Source of the DNA: Curtobacterium sp. VKM Ac-2922
GTDB lineage: Bacteria; Actinomycetota; Actinomycetes; Actinomycetales; Microbacteriaceae
Length of the DNA: 64,000 bases
Reading direction: 5' to 3'
Assembly: GCF_022815645.1 (NCBI RefSeq)
Contig: NZ_JALGRO010000001.1
Coordinates: 1-64,000, forward strand
In this document: piece by piece, positions 29,071-37,733 of the stretch
How the letters are laid out: every line of letters begins with the position of its first letter
Position numbering within the stretch: position 1 is the first letter of the stretch
Notes under the pieces: generated by a model
The model's database searches: none
The model's input: only the letters and a program-made list of their open reading frames with translations
What the model was told of the DNA's origin: nothing
Program-made: the position numbers and the translations under genes

Positions 29071-30273
29071 CTAGGCCACCGGCTCCCCACGATACAGCGC
29101 CTCGAACGTGGTGAGCGTGCGGTTGATGTCGTGCGCCTCGATCATGGCCAGGCTGCGCTGCCGCATTGCGACGTAGTCCTCGTCCGACGCCGTCAACACC
29201 TGCCCGAGCTTGTCGGCGAGGTCCCGCTCGCTGCCCGGCGTGAACAGGAACCCGTTGCCGTCGATCAGGTGCGGCAGCGCCATCGAGTCCGCCGCCACGA
29301 CCGGCAGTCCAGAGGCCATGGCCTCGAGTGACGAGATGCTCTGCAGCTCGGCGGTCGACGGCATCGCGAACACCGCAGCGTCCGTCAGCGCCCGGTACTT
29401 GACCTCGTCCGACACGAACCCCAGGAACCGGACGCGGTCCTCGACGCCGAGCTCCTTGGCGAGCGCCGTCAGCTTCGGGATCATCTCGCCGTCGCCGACG
29501 ATCGTGATCGTCGCGTGCAGTTCGGCGGGCAGCAACGGCAGCGCCCGGAACAGCACGTCGAGGTTCTTCTCAGGGGCGACGCGACCGACGAACACGATGT
29601 CGTTGTCAGCGGGCCGCCCCTCGCGCGCCTGGTAGTGGGTGGCGTCGATGCCGCACGAGATCGCCAGCACCCGCTGCCCGGCGATCGCCCGCCGCAGGTA
29701 GTCGGCCGCCAGGTTGGTCGGGGTGGTGATCGCGTCGGCCAACCGGTAGGTCTTGGCGGCGTCACTCCAGGCGATCTTCAGCGCGATCGGCAGCGTGAAG
29801 CGGCCGAACGGGGTGTACTCGAGCAGGTTCTCGGGCATGAAGTGGTTCGTCGCGACGATCCGGATGCCGCGGTCATGGGCTTCGCGGGCGAGCCCACGGC
29901 CGACGATCAGGTGCGACTGGATGTGCACCACGTCGGGCTTCAGGGCGTCGACGATCGGCGCGACGTGGTGGCGGACCCGCCAGGGCCACGCGAACCGCAG
30001 CCAGGCGTGCAGCGGCCACTTGTAGGACGGCAGACGGTGCACCACGAGGGTGACGCCGTGCAGCTCTTCGTCGTAGGTGCCGTGGTGACGGTTGGCGGCC
30101 GGTGCGATGACGTGGACTTCGTGGCCCCGCTGCGCCAGGCCGACGGCGAGCTGCTCGGTGAAGGTCGCTGCGCCGTTGACGTCGGGCGCGAAGGTGTCGG
30201 CGGCCATCAGCACCCGCAGTGGGCGGTGCTCCGTCGGGTGGTCGAGCGGGGCGGGGGTGGCGTCTCCTGACAC
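29071..30273 (-). CDS. GT4 glycosyltransferase, PimB/MgtA-like
   Basis: This 400-residue GT-B enzyme has the N-terminal acceptor motif ADTFAPDVNGAATFTEQLA, the central FVGRVAPEKNLD, and the sugar-nucleotide E-x7-E motif in ELQSISSLEAMASGLPVV. Similar actinobacterial enzymes transfer mannose or glucuronic acid to phosphatidylinositol or diacylglycerol, so a membrane glycolipid role is plausible but not proven. I chose GTG at 30273, about 12 bases after AGGAGAGGA, rather than a start 50 codons upstream that adds only low-complexity sequence. Confidence 0.87.
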   Translation of the reverse strand: MSGDATPAPLDHPTEHRPLRVLMAADTFAPDVNGAATFTEQLAVGLAQRGHEVHVIAPAANRHHGTYDEELHGVTLVVHRLPSYKWPLHAWLRFAWPWRVRHHVAPIVDALKPDVVHIQSHLIVGRGLAREAHDRGIRIVATNHFMPENLLEYTPFGRFTLPIALKIAWSDAAKTYRLADAITTPTNLAADYLRRAIAGQRVLAISCGIDATHYQAREGRPADNDIVFVGRVAPEKNLDVLFRALPLLPAELHATITIVGDGEMIPKLTALAKELGVEDRVRFLGFVSDEVKYRALTDAAVFAMPSTAELQSISSLEAMASGLPVVAADSMALPHLIDGNGFLFTPGSERDLADKLGQVLTASDEDYVAMRQRSLAMIEAHDINRTLTTFEALYRGEPVA

Positions 30274-30446
30274 GGCGGGCGTCGTCCTCTCCTGGGCCTT
30301 CGTCCGGGACCCGTCGCTGGTACGGGTACCGGGCTGGTCGGGGTGAAACGCTACCGTACGCCGATCTGCGGGTGCGTCCGCCGCGCGGTGGACCCACCCC
30401 CTGCCACCGGAGGACACTGCCAACGCCGTGCCGCCTCGGGGTACTG

Positions 30447-31364
30447 CTAGCGCCGTGCCGCCTCGGGGTGGTGCTTGGCGAGCAGGAACACCCCGGTGAC
30501 GGCGATCGCGCCCGCGACGACGAACCCCAGGACCGCGACGACCGGCGCGCCCGTCGCTTCACCCAGCACGACCACGCCGATGCCGACGGCGACGATCGGG
30601 TCCACGACGGTCAGGCCCGCGATGACCAGGTCGGCCGAGCCCGTCGAGTACGCGTTCTGCACGAAGTACCCGCCGAGCGCTGCCGCGACGACGACACCGA
30701 CGATCGCCAGGACCGTGACCCCGTCGAACGTGTGGTTGACGAACCGGTTGAGCGTGACCTTGGCGAGCGTCGCGACGAAGCCGTAGAGCACCCCCGCGCC
30801 GATGATGTAGTACAGCGCGTTCTTGCGCTTGGCGACCAGTCGGAACGACACCAGCACCAGGACGAGCACGACCGCCAGGATCACCAGGACCGTGACCAGC
30901 TGCGACTGGGTGATCGGGCTCTCGTGCCCGACGAACGCCGCGATCGCGACGAAGATCCCGACGCCGATGATGCAGGTCCACACGGCCCGGCGAGCCCGCT
31001 GCCCCAGGGGGATGCCCGACGACCGCGACGAGAACCAGGTCGTGATGACGAGCGCGACCGCTCCCAGGGGCTGGACGACGATGAGCGGGGCGAAGGTGAT
31101 GCTGATGAGCTGCAGGACGACGGCGATCCCGAGCATGAGCGTGCCGAGCACCCAGTACCCACTGCCGAGCAGGGCCATCACGTGCCCGATGCTCAGGCCC
31201 GTGGACTGTTTGCCGAGCTTGGCCTCGACGCGCTGCACCCCGCGCGACTGGAACTGCGCACCGAGCGACAGGAACACGGCGCCGATCAGGGCGACCGGGA
31301 TCATCAGCGCCTGGAAGGGCGTGAGGTTGCTCACTGCCGCGGGCAGCTGGAGGTCCGTCGTCAC
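30447..31364 (-). CDS. DMT-superfamily transporter-like membrane protein
   Basis: This 305-residue protein has about nine or ten membrane helices and the two-fold layout of drug/metabolite transporters. Motifs include APLIVVQPLGAVALVITTWF and DLVIAGLTVVDPIVAVGIGV, similar to actinobacterial DMT proteins of unknown substrate. It begins at GTG 31364, 6 bases after a TAGCCT box, so it is probably leaderless, and shares a short divergent promoter region with def. Its last codons are duplicated just downstream (the sequence GCCGTGCCGCCTCGGGG occurs twice, 27 bases apart). Confidence 0.8.
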   Translation of the reverse strand: MTTDLQLPAAVSNLTPFQALMIPVALIGAVFLSLGAQFQSRGVQRVEAKLGKQSTGLSIGHVMALLGSGYWVLGTLMLGIAVVLQLISITFAPLIVVQPLGAVALVITTWFSSRSSGIPLGQRARRAVWTCIIGVGIFVAIAAFVGHESPITQSQLVTVLVILAVVLVLVLVSFRLVAKRKNALYYIIGAGVLYGFVATLAKVTLNRFVNHTFDGVTVLAIVGVVVAAALGGYFVQNAYSTGSADLVIAGLTVVDPIVAVGIGVVVLGEATGAPVVAVLGFVVAGAIAVTGVFLLAKHHPEAARR

Positions 31365-31370
31365 GCGTCG

Positions 31371-31397
31371 AGGCTAACCGACAGGGCCGGATAACCT
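31371..31397. promoter_or_regulatory. Divergent leaderless promoters of the DMT gene and def
   Basis: TAGCCT on the minus strand (31371-31376) is 6 bases from GTG 31364. TAACCT on the plus strand (31392-31397) is 6 bases from ATG 31404. The two inferred transcription starts are only 40 bases apart, so polymerases would compete. Confidence 0.55.
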
Positions 31398-31403
31398 GGG
31401 TGA

Positions 31404-31979
31404 ATGGCCGTCCTTGCGATCCGGATCACCGGTGAACCCGTCCTGCACGAACCCGCCACCGAGGTCACCGACTTCGACGACGCGCTGCGCGCCCTGGTGG
31501 CGGACATGTTCGAGACGATGGACCTGGCACCCGGTGTCGGGCTGGCCGGGCCCCAGGTCGGCGTCGGCAAGCGGCTGTTCGTGTACGCATGGACCGATGA
31601 TGACGGCGTGCTGTGGCGTGGGGCGGCGATCAACCCCGTCCTGTGGATCACTCCCCCGCAGCCCGAGTCGGTGGAGGAGCTCGACGAGGACGAGGAGTCC
31701 GAGGGCTGTCTGTCGATCCCGGGCGACCGGTTCCCGCTGCGGCGGAGCGAAGGCGCCCTGCTGCGCGCGTTCGACGAGCACGGAGAGCCCTTCGAGATCG
31801 AGGCGCACGGGTGGCTCGCCCGGGTCTTCCAGCACGAGTACGACCACCTGGACGGCATCCTGTACGCCGACCGGCTCGTGCACCCGTGGGCGAAGCAGTC
31901 GCTGAAGTCGATCCGGAAGCACAGCTGGGGCGGTCCTGGACAGTCGTGGCTGCCCGGCCGCGACCACCCCGAGGGCTGA
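31404..31979 (+). CDS. def: Peptide deformylase
   Basis: This 191-residue enzyme removes the formyl group from new proteins. The three deformylase motifs are GVGLAGPQVG, EGCLSIPG (metal-binding Cys) and QHEYDHLDG (two metal-binding His and the catalytic Glu). The C terminus is extended and rich in Trp, Gly and Arg. The ATG at 31404 lies 6 bases after TAACCT, with no ribosome site. The stop codon is the first part of a 32-base tandem repeat. Confidence 0.95.
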   Translation: MAVLAIRITGEPVLHEPATEVTDFDDALRALVADMFETMDLAPGVGLAGPQVGVGKRLFVYAWTDDDGVLWRGAAINPVLWITPPQPESVEELDEDEESEGCLSIPGDRFPLRRSEGALLRAFDEHGEPFEIEAHGWLARVFQHEYDHLDGILYADRLVHPWAKQSLKSIRKHSWGGPGQSWLPGRDHPEG

Positions 31980-32084
31980 GCGCACCGAGCACTGAGCACC
32001 GCACGGTCTGAGCACACCGAGGACTGAGCACCGCACGGTCTGAGCGCACCGAGGACTGAGCACCGCACGGTCTGAGCACACCGA
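31977..32084. repeat. 32-base tandem repeat starting at the def stop codon
   Basis: Three nearly identical units begin at 31977, 32009 and 32041, with a partial fourth at 32073. The unit starts TGAGCRCACCGAG and ends CCGCACGGTC. The first TGA is the def stop codon, so the array grew from the gene end. Confidence 0.9.
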
Positions 32085-32170
32085 CAGCGCCGCAGCGCGA
32101 GAACCGGACAGCAGGCACCGGACAGCGGGCCCCGGCCAGCAGGTGCCGGCCAGCTGCCTGGAGGCCCGGC

Positions 32171-32662
32171 TCAGCCCCGGTACGCCGCGATCGCGTCACG
32201 CAGGTGCGCCATCGCCGGATGCCCCGGGCAGTAGCGCACCAGGCCGTCCGCGACCCGCGCCTCGGCTTCGCTGGTCACCGCCGTCGTCCACGGTCCCCCC
32301 GAGGTCCGGGCGCAGACGGTGGCGAGCTCCTCGAGCGTCGCCGAACCACGCGTCGCCGCCACCGCGTCACGCTGCTGGTCGGACATCTCGGTGCCGGTGA
32401 TCCGCCTCGCACGGCAGTCGACCGTGCGGTCGTCGTCCCACACCGCCGAGTAGGTCGTGAACGTCTCGGTCCGCCCGGACCCGTCCGTGCCGCACACGAA
32501 GGCGAACACGATCGGCGCGGTGCCCGTGGGGACGACCGCTGCCGACGCCGCGCTGTCGACGGAGTCGTCGGGTTCGGACTCGGCGGTCGTCGTGCACCCG
32601 GCCAGCACCACGGCGACGGCGAGCCCGAGCGCTGCGGCGGCGGATCGACGGAGGACGTGCAC
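32171..32662 (-). CDS. Small lipoprotein of unknown function
   Basis: This 163-residue protein has a short basic N terminus, a hydrophobic segment and lipobox VLAGC (Cys23), followed by a Thr/Ser/Asp-rich spacer. The mature domain contains three cysteines (FVCGTD, TVDCRAR, TVCART) and CPGHPAMAHL near the end. I do not recognise the family. The GTG at 32662 directly follows ACAGGT, with TAGCGT 8 bases upstream. It stands alone between def and the tRNA-Asn gene. Confidence 0.7.
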   Translation of the reverse strand: MHVLRRSAAAALGLAVAVVLAGCTTTAESEPDDSVDSAASAAVVPTGTAPIVFAFVCGTDGSGRTETFTTYSAVWDDDRTVDCRARRITGTEMSDQQRDAVAATRGSATLEELATVCARTSGGPWTTAVTSEAEARVADGLVRYCPGHPAMAHLRDAIAAYRG

Positions 32663-32735
32663 CTGTGAACGCTAACAGCTTCAACCGGAGTCCTGGCCGT
32701 GAAGAGCGGCCGACCACGACCCGCGCAGGAGAACA

Positions 32736-32768
32736 ACGAAAAGGCCCCCACCGCGAACGGTGAGGGCC
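32736..32768 (-). terminator. Terminator after tRNA-Asn
   Basis: On the minus strand, AGGCCCTCACCG pairs with CGGTGGGGGCCT around a short loop and is followed by TTTTCGTTGTT. It is one of the few stems here with a T-run, as expected for a tRNA transcript. Confidence 0.8.
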
Positions 32769-32773
32769 TGACG

Positions 32774-32846
32774 CTCCCCGAGTTGGACTCGAACCAACAA
32801 CCTGCCGGTTAACAGCCGGCTGCTCTGCCAATTGAGCTATCGAGGA
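32774..32846 (-). tRNA. tRNA-Asn (anticodon GTT)
   Basis: The acceptor stem TCCTCGA/TCGGGGA, the D arm AGCTCAATTGGCAGAGC, the anticodon loop with GTT in CTGTTAA and the T arm GTTGG-TTCGAGT-CCAAC are all intact. CCA is not encoded. Confidence 0.95.
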
Positions 32847-32949
32847 TCAGTTGCCGCTCCGGGTGACCCCGTCCGGACAACGGGTACCAGCATAGCAGGA
32901 CATCGGAACGGCCCCGCGCATCGGCACCGCAGCCCGGGCGTGCCGCAGG

Positions 32950-33960
32950 TCAGTACCCGGCGACCGGGTCGACGACGCCCACGAAGCCCTGCCCCGCGCC
33001 GCCGAGGAACGCCGTCACGTTCACCCGCACGCGCTCGGCCAGCAGCGGCTCGACCATCTCCGGCGTGTCGGCCTGGTGCGGGGTGATGATCGCGCCCGGG
33101 GTCTCCCAGAGGGGATGCCCGTCCGGCAGGGGTTCGGGATCGGTCACGTCGACGCCCGCGCCCGCGATCTCGCCCGTGCGCAGTGCCGCCACCAGGGCGT
33201 CGGTGTCGACCAGGCCACCGCGGGCGATGTTCACCAGGCGTGCCGACGGCTTCATGATCGAGAACTGGTGCGGACCGAACAGCTTCGCGGTACCGGACGT
33301 CATCGCCGCCGCGATCATCACCACGTCGGCGTCGGGCAGCACCTCGTCGAGCTGGTCCGTCGTCACGGTGCGTGCGGCACCCTCCACCGGCGAAGCCGAC
33401 CGGCGGACGACCGTGACGTCGACGTCGAAGGGCGCGAGCAGGCGCAGGTACTCGAGCGCGATCCCGCCGGCACCGATGACGACGACACGACGTCCGTACA
33501 GCGAGACCCCCTCGGGCTCCGTCGCCCACGAAGAGGCGCGGGCCCGGGCGGGCAGCACGCGCAGGGTCGCGAGGGTCAGGGCCAGGGCGTGCTCGGCCAC
33601 CGGTTCGGCGTAGGCGCCCTTGGCCGAGGTGAACAGCACGGTGTCGCCGTGCGCACCGATCAGGTCGGCGAAGGCGTCGACGCCGGCGAACGGCAACTGC
33701 ACCCACGTCACCGACGGCGCGGCGTCGAGTGCGTCCTGCAGGCCCGCCGGGTCACGCGGGTCGAGCCAGACGATGGCCCGGGTGTCGTCGTCGAGCGGGG
33801 CGACGGTGCCGCCGGCGCCCGTGACCGCCGCGACGTGCAGGTCGGCGGGCGACGGCAGGATCGCGACGGGGCCCGGGGACGGCGGAGCCACGGGCAACGG
33901 CGCCCCGGCATCGGTGACGACGGCGCGGTGGCCGCGGAACTGGACGTCGGTGTCGGTCAC
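32950..33960 (-). CDS. D-isomer-specific 2-hydroxyacid dehydrogenase
   Basis: This 336-residue protein has the D-2-hydroxyacid dehydrogenase pattern: NAD-binding VVVIGAGGIALEYLRLL, the catalytic Arg region NIARGGLVDTDAL, an acid in GVDVTDPEPLP and the catalytic His in ITPHQADTPEM. Substrates in this family include 2-ketoacids and phosphoglycerate; the exact one is unclear. The GTG at 33960 has AGGAG 5 bases upstream and overlaps the stop of the preceding ABC ATPase gene by 4 bases, so it is the last gene of the peptide-transport operon or of a derived sub-operon. Confidence 0.88.
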   Translation of the reverse strand: MTDTDVQFRGHRAVVTDAGAPLPVAPPSPGPVAILPSPADLHVAAVTGAGGTVAPLDDDTRAIVWLDPRDPAGLQDALDAAPSVTWVQLPFAGVDAFADLIGAHGDTVLFTSAKGAYAEPVAEHALALTLATLRVLPARARASSWATEPEGVSLYGRRVVVIGAGGIALEYLRLLAPFDVDVTVVRRSASPVEGAARTVTTDQLDEVLPDADVVMIAAAMTSGTAKLFGPHQFSIMKPSARLVNIARGGLVDTDALVAALRTGEIAGAGVDVTDPEPLPDGHPLWETPGAIITPHQADTPEMVEPLLAERVRVNVTAFLGGAGQGFVGVVDPVAGY

Positions 33961-34889
33961 GCGTTCTCCTGTCGGGGTGCGCGGCCGCCGGTACCGGCGG
34001 CCGCGGGGGACGATGTCGGGGCAGACGAGCGGCGGGGCGCCGAGGTGGCACCGCCGGGCCGCTTGACCGGTCGCGCCGCGGTGGCCGCGAGCGTCCGGAC
34101 GTAGGGGTCGACGGGGCTGTCGAGCACCTCGTCGAAGGTGCCGAGGCCGACAAGCCGGCCCTCGTTCATGACGGCCACACGGTCGGCCAGTGCCCGGGCC
34201 TCGCGCAGGTCGCTGGACACGACGACGGCCGAGAACTGCCGGTTGCGCTGCAGCCCAGCGAGCGCTTCGAGCACGGCCTGGCGCACCAGGACGTCGACAC
34301 CACGGGCGGGTTCGTCGGCGACGAGCAGCTGCGGCTCGAGCACGAGCGCCTGCGCCAGGGCCACGCGCTGCCGCTGCCCGCTCGACAGCTCCCACGTGTT
34401 CAGCCGCATCACGCCGAGCGGCAGGTGCACCGCGTCGACCAGACGGGCCACGATGAGCCCGGCTTCCTTGCGGTCGAAGCGGCGGTCGCGGACGTAGATG
34501 GGTTCGGCGATCGCCTCACCGACGGTCAGGTCCGGGCTCAGCCGGTCGGCGGCGTCCTGGGACAGGTACCCGATCCGACCGGTCAGCCGGGCCAGACGAC
34601 GGGACGACGGGCGCAGACCGCGCATCCGCTGTCCGAGCACCGTCAGCTCGCCCCCGACGATGTGCCGACGGTGCGCACCCTCGCCCTCGCCGCGGGCGCC
34701 GAGCTGTCCCGCGACGGCCGCCGCGAAGCTGGACTTCCCCGATCCGGACTCCCCGAGGACGGCCAGGATCTCGCCGCTGCGGACGGTCAGGCTGACGCCG
34801 CCGACCGCGCGGATCGGGCGCGACCCCGGCACGCGGTACTCGATGGAGACGTCGTCAGCGACGACCGCCGGGTCGTTCAGCCCGATCAT
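33957..34889 (-). CDS. ABC transporter ATPase, atypical
   Basis: This 310-residue protein resembles oligopeptide-type ATPases: Walker A GESGSGKSS, signature LSSGQRQRV and Walker B LLVADEPARGVD. The H-loop, normally ITHD, reads VVSSDLRE, so the switch histidine is missing, which usually weakens hydrolysis. The C-terminal 40 residues are a Pro/Ser/Ala/Arg-rich tail. It follows the full peptide-transport operon after a 170-base gap with hairpins and is coupled to the hydroxyacid dehydrogenase gene. It may be an accessory or regulatory ATPase. GGAAGGGG precedes the ATG. Confidence 0.82.
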   Translation of the reverse strand: MIGLNDPAVVADDVSIEYRVPGSRPIRAVGGVSLTVRSGEILAVLGESGSGKSSFAAAVAGQLGARGEGEGAHRRHIVGGELTVLGQRMRGLRPSSRRLARLTGRIGYLSQDAADRLSPDLTVGEAIAEPIYVRDRRFDRKEAGLIVARLVDAVHLPLGVMRLNTWELSSGQRQRVALAQALVLEPQLLVADEPARGVDVLVRQAVLEALAGLQRNRQFSAVVVSSDLREARALADRVAVMNEGRLVGLGTFDEVLDSPVDPYVRTLAATAARPVKRPGGATSAPRRSSAPTSSPAAAGTGGRAPRQENA

Positions 34890-34976
34890 GGAACCCCTTC
34901 CGCGCCGCCCCTGGCGACGCAGCGCGGACCGTCAGGGGTCCGCGCGACGGACGTGGTGCACCGGAGCCGCCGGCCT

Positions 34977-35015
34977 GGAGGCGCGACCCGCGTCGCGGAC
35001 GTGCGTCGCGCCTCC
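34977..35015 (-). terminator. Stem-loop after the double-ATPase gene
   Basis: Perfect 11-base arms GGAGGCGCGAC and GTCGCGCCTCC enclose a loop with its own small stem. It lies 45 bases past the stop codon at 35060. A second hairpin, GCGGACC/GGTCCGC, lies at 34923-34943 between this gene and the atypical ATPase gene. No T-tract is present. Confidence 0.6.
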
Positions 35016-35059
35016 TGGACGGTCCGGCCCCACACCGGCACTGCGGCAACGCAGGCAGG

Positions 35060-36736
35060 TCAGGAACCAGCCTGCTCCAGTCGCTCAAGCGTACGCCGTC
35101 GCTCGGCCTGCTCGACCGGATCGGGCACGGGCAGGGACGCGAGCAGGCGCTGCGTGTACGGGTGCTTCGGCGCACCGAGCACCTCGGCCGTCGTGCCGGT
35201 CTCGACCAGGTCGCCGCGGTACAGCACCGCGATCCGGTCGGACAGCGCGCCCACCACGGCCAGGTCGTGGCTGATGAACAGCGACGCGAACCCGAAGTCC
35301 TGCTGCAGCTCGAGGAACAACTCGAGCACCCGGGCCTGCACGGACACGTCGAGCGCGCTCGTCGGTTCGTCGGCGATGAGCAGCTTCGGCCGGAGCGCGA
35401 GCGACCGGGCGAGCGAGGCGCGCTGACGCTGCCCGCCCGACAGTTCGTGCGGGTACCGGTCGCCGTAGGCGGCGGGGAGCTGCACGGCCTCCATGAGCTC
35501 GTCGACCTGCTTCCGCGCCGCACGCGGCGAGGACGCCACCCCGTGCACGATGAGCGGCTCGGCGACGCACTCCGCGATCGTCAGCAGCGGGTTGAACGAC
35601 GTCGCCGGGTCCTGGAACACGAAGCCGATGTCCTTGCGCAGCTTCTTGAAGTCACGCTCGCGGTAGCCGAGCATCTCGGTGCCCAGCACCTCGAGCGACC
35701 CGCCGGTGACCTTCGTCAGACCGGCGATGGCCCGCCCGATCGTGGTCTTGCCGGAGCCGGACTCCCCCACGAGCCCCAGGACCTCGCCCGGGCGGATCGC
35801 CAGGTCGACGCCCTTGACGGCCTTGAACGCGTGCGCTCCGAGCCGTCCGGGGTACTCGATCTCCAACCCCGTCGCCCGGACGACCGGCGCGACGTCCTCG
35901 GCGATGATCGCGCGCCGGGCGATGCCGGTGCTCGCCTCGAGCCGGGGCACCGCGGCGAGCAGGCGCTTGGTGTAGTCGGCCTTCGGCGCGCTGAACAGCT
36001 CGGTGACCGAGGCCTGTTCGACGACCTCGCCCTGGTACATCACGGCGACGCGATCGGCCAGGTCCGCGACCACGCCCATGTTGTGCGTGATGATCACGAT
36101 CGCGGCCCCGAACTCGTCGCGGCACCGGCGCAGCAGGTCGAGGATCTCGGCCTGCACGGTGACGTCGAGGGCGGTGGTCGGCTCGTCGGCGATGATCACG
36201 CTCGGCTCGAGGGCGAGCGCGCTGGCGATGACCACGCGTTGCTTCTGCCCGCCGGAGAACTGGTGCGGGTAGTGGTCGACCCGGGTCTCGGGGTCGGGGA
36301 TGCCGACCCGTCGCAGGTACTCGATCGCGGTTGCGCGAGCGTCCTTCTTCGACACGCCGCCGTGCGCGCGCAGGCCCTCGGCGATCTGCCACCCGACCGT
36401 GAACACGGGGTTCAGGGCCGTCGAGGGTTCCTGGAACACCATCGCACCGGCGGTCCCACGCAGCTCGCGCAGCTTCTGCGACCCGACCGACACCACGTCC
36501 GTGCCGTCGAGCAGCACCGCGCCGCCCAGGGTCGCCGTCTCCGGCATCAGGCGGAGCATGCTGCGCGCGGTCACCGACTTGCCGGACCCGGACTCGCCGA
36601 CCAGTGCCAGCACCTCACCGGGCCGGACGTCGATGCTGACGCCCCGCACCGCGTCCACGGCGCCACCGTCGGTCGCGAACGTCACGGTCAGGTCGTCCAC
36701 GACGACGACGGGCTGGTCGGACTTCGTGGTGCTCAT
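35060..36736 (-). CDS. Peptide ABC transporter, double ATPase
   Basis: This 558-residue protein fuses two Dpp/Opp-type ATPases. The first half has GESGSGKSVTAR, FSGGQKQRV, IIADEPTTALD and ITHNMG; the second has GESGSGKTTIGR, LSGGQRQRA, LIADEPTSALD and ISHDLAV. All catalytic motifs are intact in both halves, so it can energise uptake alone. The ATG overlaps the stop of the permease gene upstream by 4 bases. It completes the system formed by the binding protein and two permeases. Confidence 0.93.
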   Translation of the reverse strand: MSTTKSDQPVVVVDDLTVTFATDGGAVDAVRGVSIDVRPGEVLALVGESGSGKSVTARSMLRLMPETATLGGAVLLDGTDVVSVGSQKLRELRGTAGAMVFQEPSTALNPVFTVGWQIAEGLRAHGGVSKKDARATAIEYLRRVGIPDPETRVDHYPHQFSGGQKQRVVIASALALEPSVIIADEPTTALDVTVQAEILDLLRRCRDEFGAAIVIITHNMGVVADLADRVAVMYQGEVVEQASVTELFSAPKADYTKRLLAAVPRLEASTGIARRAIIAEDVAPVVRATGLEIEYPGRLGAHAFKAVKGVDLAIRPGEVLGLVGESGSGKTTIGRAIAGLTKVTGGSLEVLGTEMLGYRERDFKKLRKDIGFVFQDPATSFNPLLTIAECVAEPLIVHGVASSPRAARKQVDELMEAVQLPAAYGDRYPHELSGGQRQRASLARSLALRPKLLIADEPTSALDVSVQARVLELFLELQQDFGFASLFISHDLAVVGALSDRIAVLYRGDLVETGTTAEVLGAPKHPYTQRLLASLPVPDPVEQAERRRTLERLEQAGS

Positions 36737-37731
36737 GCTGCTGTCCCTGCCGCGCCGGTGCCCGCGTCACGGGTGCTCACCAGCTGCTTCAGCCGCCGGC
36801 GCGCACGCAGACGGGGATCGGAGATGTCGTTGAGGCTCTCGCCGATGAAGGTCACGCCGAGGACCAGCACGACGATCGCGACACCCGGGTAGACGCCGGT
36901 CCACCACACGCCCGACGCGACGTCGGACAGCGCCCGGCTCAGGTCGTAGCCCCATTCGGCGCCCGCGGTCGGGCCGATGCCGAAGCCCAGGAAGCCCAGG
37001 CCCGCCAGCGTCAGGATCGCGTCACTCGCGTTCAGGGTCAGGATGAGCGGCAGGCTCCGCGTGGAGTTCCGCAGCACGTGGCGCGTCATGATGCGCCACG
37101 GGTTCGACCCGATCACGCGGGCGGACTCGACGAAGGCGTCGTTCTTCAGACGGACGGCCTCGGCGCGCACCACGCGGAAGTACTGCGGGACGTAGACGAC
37201 CGTGATCGAGATCGCCGCGGCCGTGATGCCGCCGTAGTAGCTCGAGTTGCCGCCCGACACCACGATCGAGACGACGATCGCCAGCAGCAGGGACGGGAAC
37301 GCGTAGATCGCGTCGGCGATGACGACCAGGATCCGGTCGAGCCACCCGCCGAGGTAGCCCGACACCATGCCGAGCAGGACGCCGACGATGATCGAGACGA
37401 CCACCGCGACGATGACGACGAGCACGGCCGTGCGGGTGCCGAACACGACGCGGCTGAACACGTCGAAGCCGCCGACCGTGGTGCCCCAGACGTGCTCGGC
37501 GCTCGGGGCGCCCGTGCGGGGGAAGCTCTGGCCGTCGGCACCCTGCAGCTGGCCGAAGCCGTACGGGGCGATGAGCGGGGCGAACACCGCGACCAGCAGG
37601 TACACGGCGCAGATGACCACACCGACGATGAGCATGGCGCGCTGCCAGCCGGTGCTCTTGCGGAGCTGGACGACGACGGGCAGTCGCTTCCACAGGGGCT
37701 CGTGGCGGTCGACGAGGGTGATGTCGGACAT
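36733..37731 (-). CDS. Peptide ABC transporter permease, DppC type
   Basis: This 332-residue inner-membrane protein has about six helices, an extended N terminus with one helix, a periplasmic loop (GTTVGGFDVFSRVVFGTRTA) and the EAA-type loop ESARVIGSNPWRIMTRHVLRN that contacts the ATPase. The C terminus DISDPRLRARRRL is typical of DppC. It lies 2 bases after the DppB-type gene and overlaps the ATPase gene by 4. Confidence 0.93.
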   Translation of the reverse strand: MSDITLVDRHEPLWKRLPVVVQLRKSTGWQRAMLIVGVVICAVYLLVAVFAPLIAPYGFGQLQGADGQSFPRTGAPSAEHVWGTTVGGFDVFSRVVFGTRTAVLVVIVAVVVSIIVGVLLGMVSGYLGGWLDRILVVIADAIYAFPSLLLAIVVSIVVSGGNSSYYGGITAAAISITVVYVPQYFRVVRAEAVRLKNDAFVESARVIGSNPWRIMTRHVLRNSTRSLPLILTLNASDAILTLAGLGFLGFGIGPTAGAEWGYDLSRALSDVASGVWWTGVYPGVAIVVLVLGVTFIGESLNDISDPRLRARRRLKQLVSTRDAGTGAAGTAA

Positions 37732-37733
37732 CG

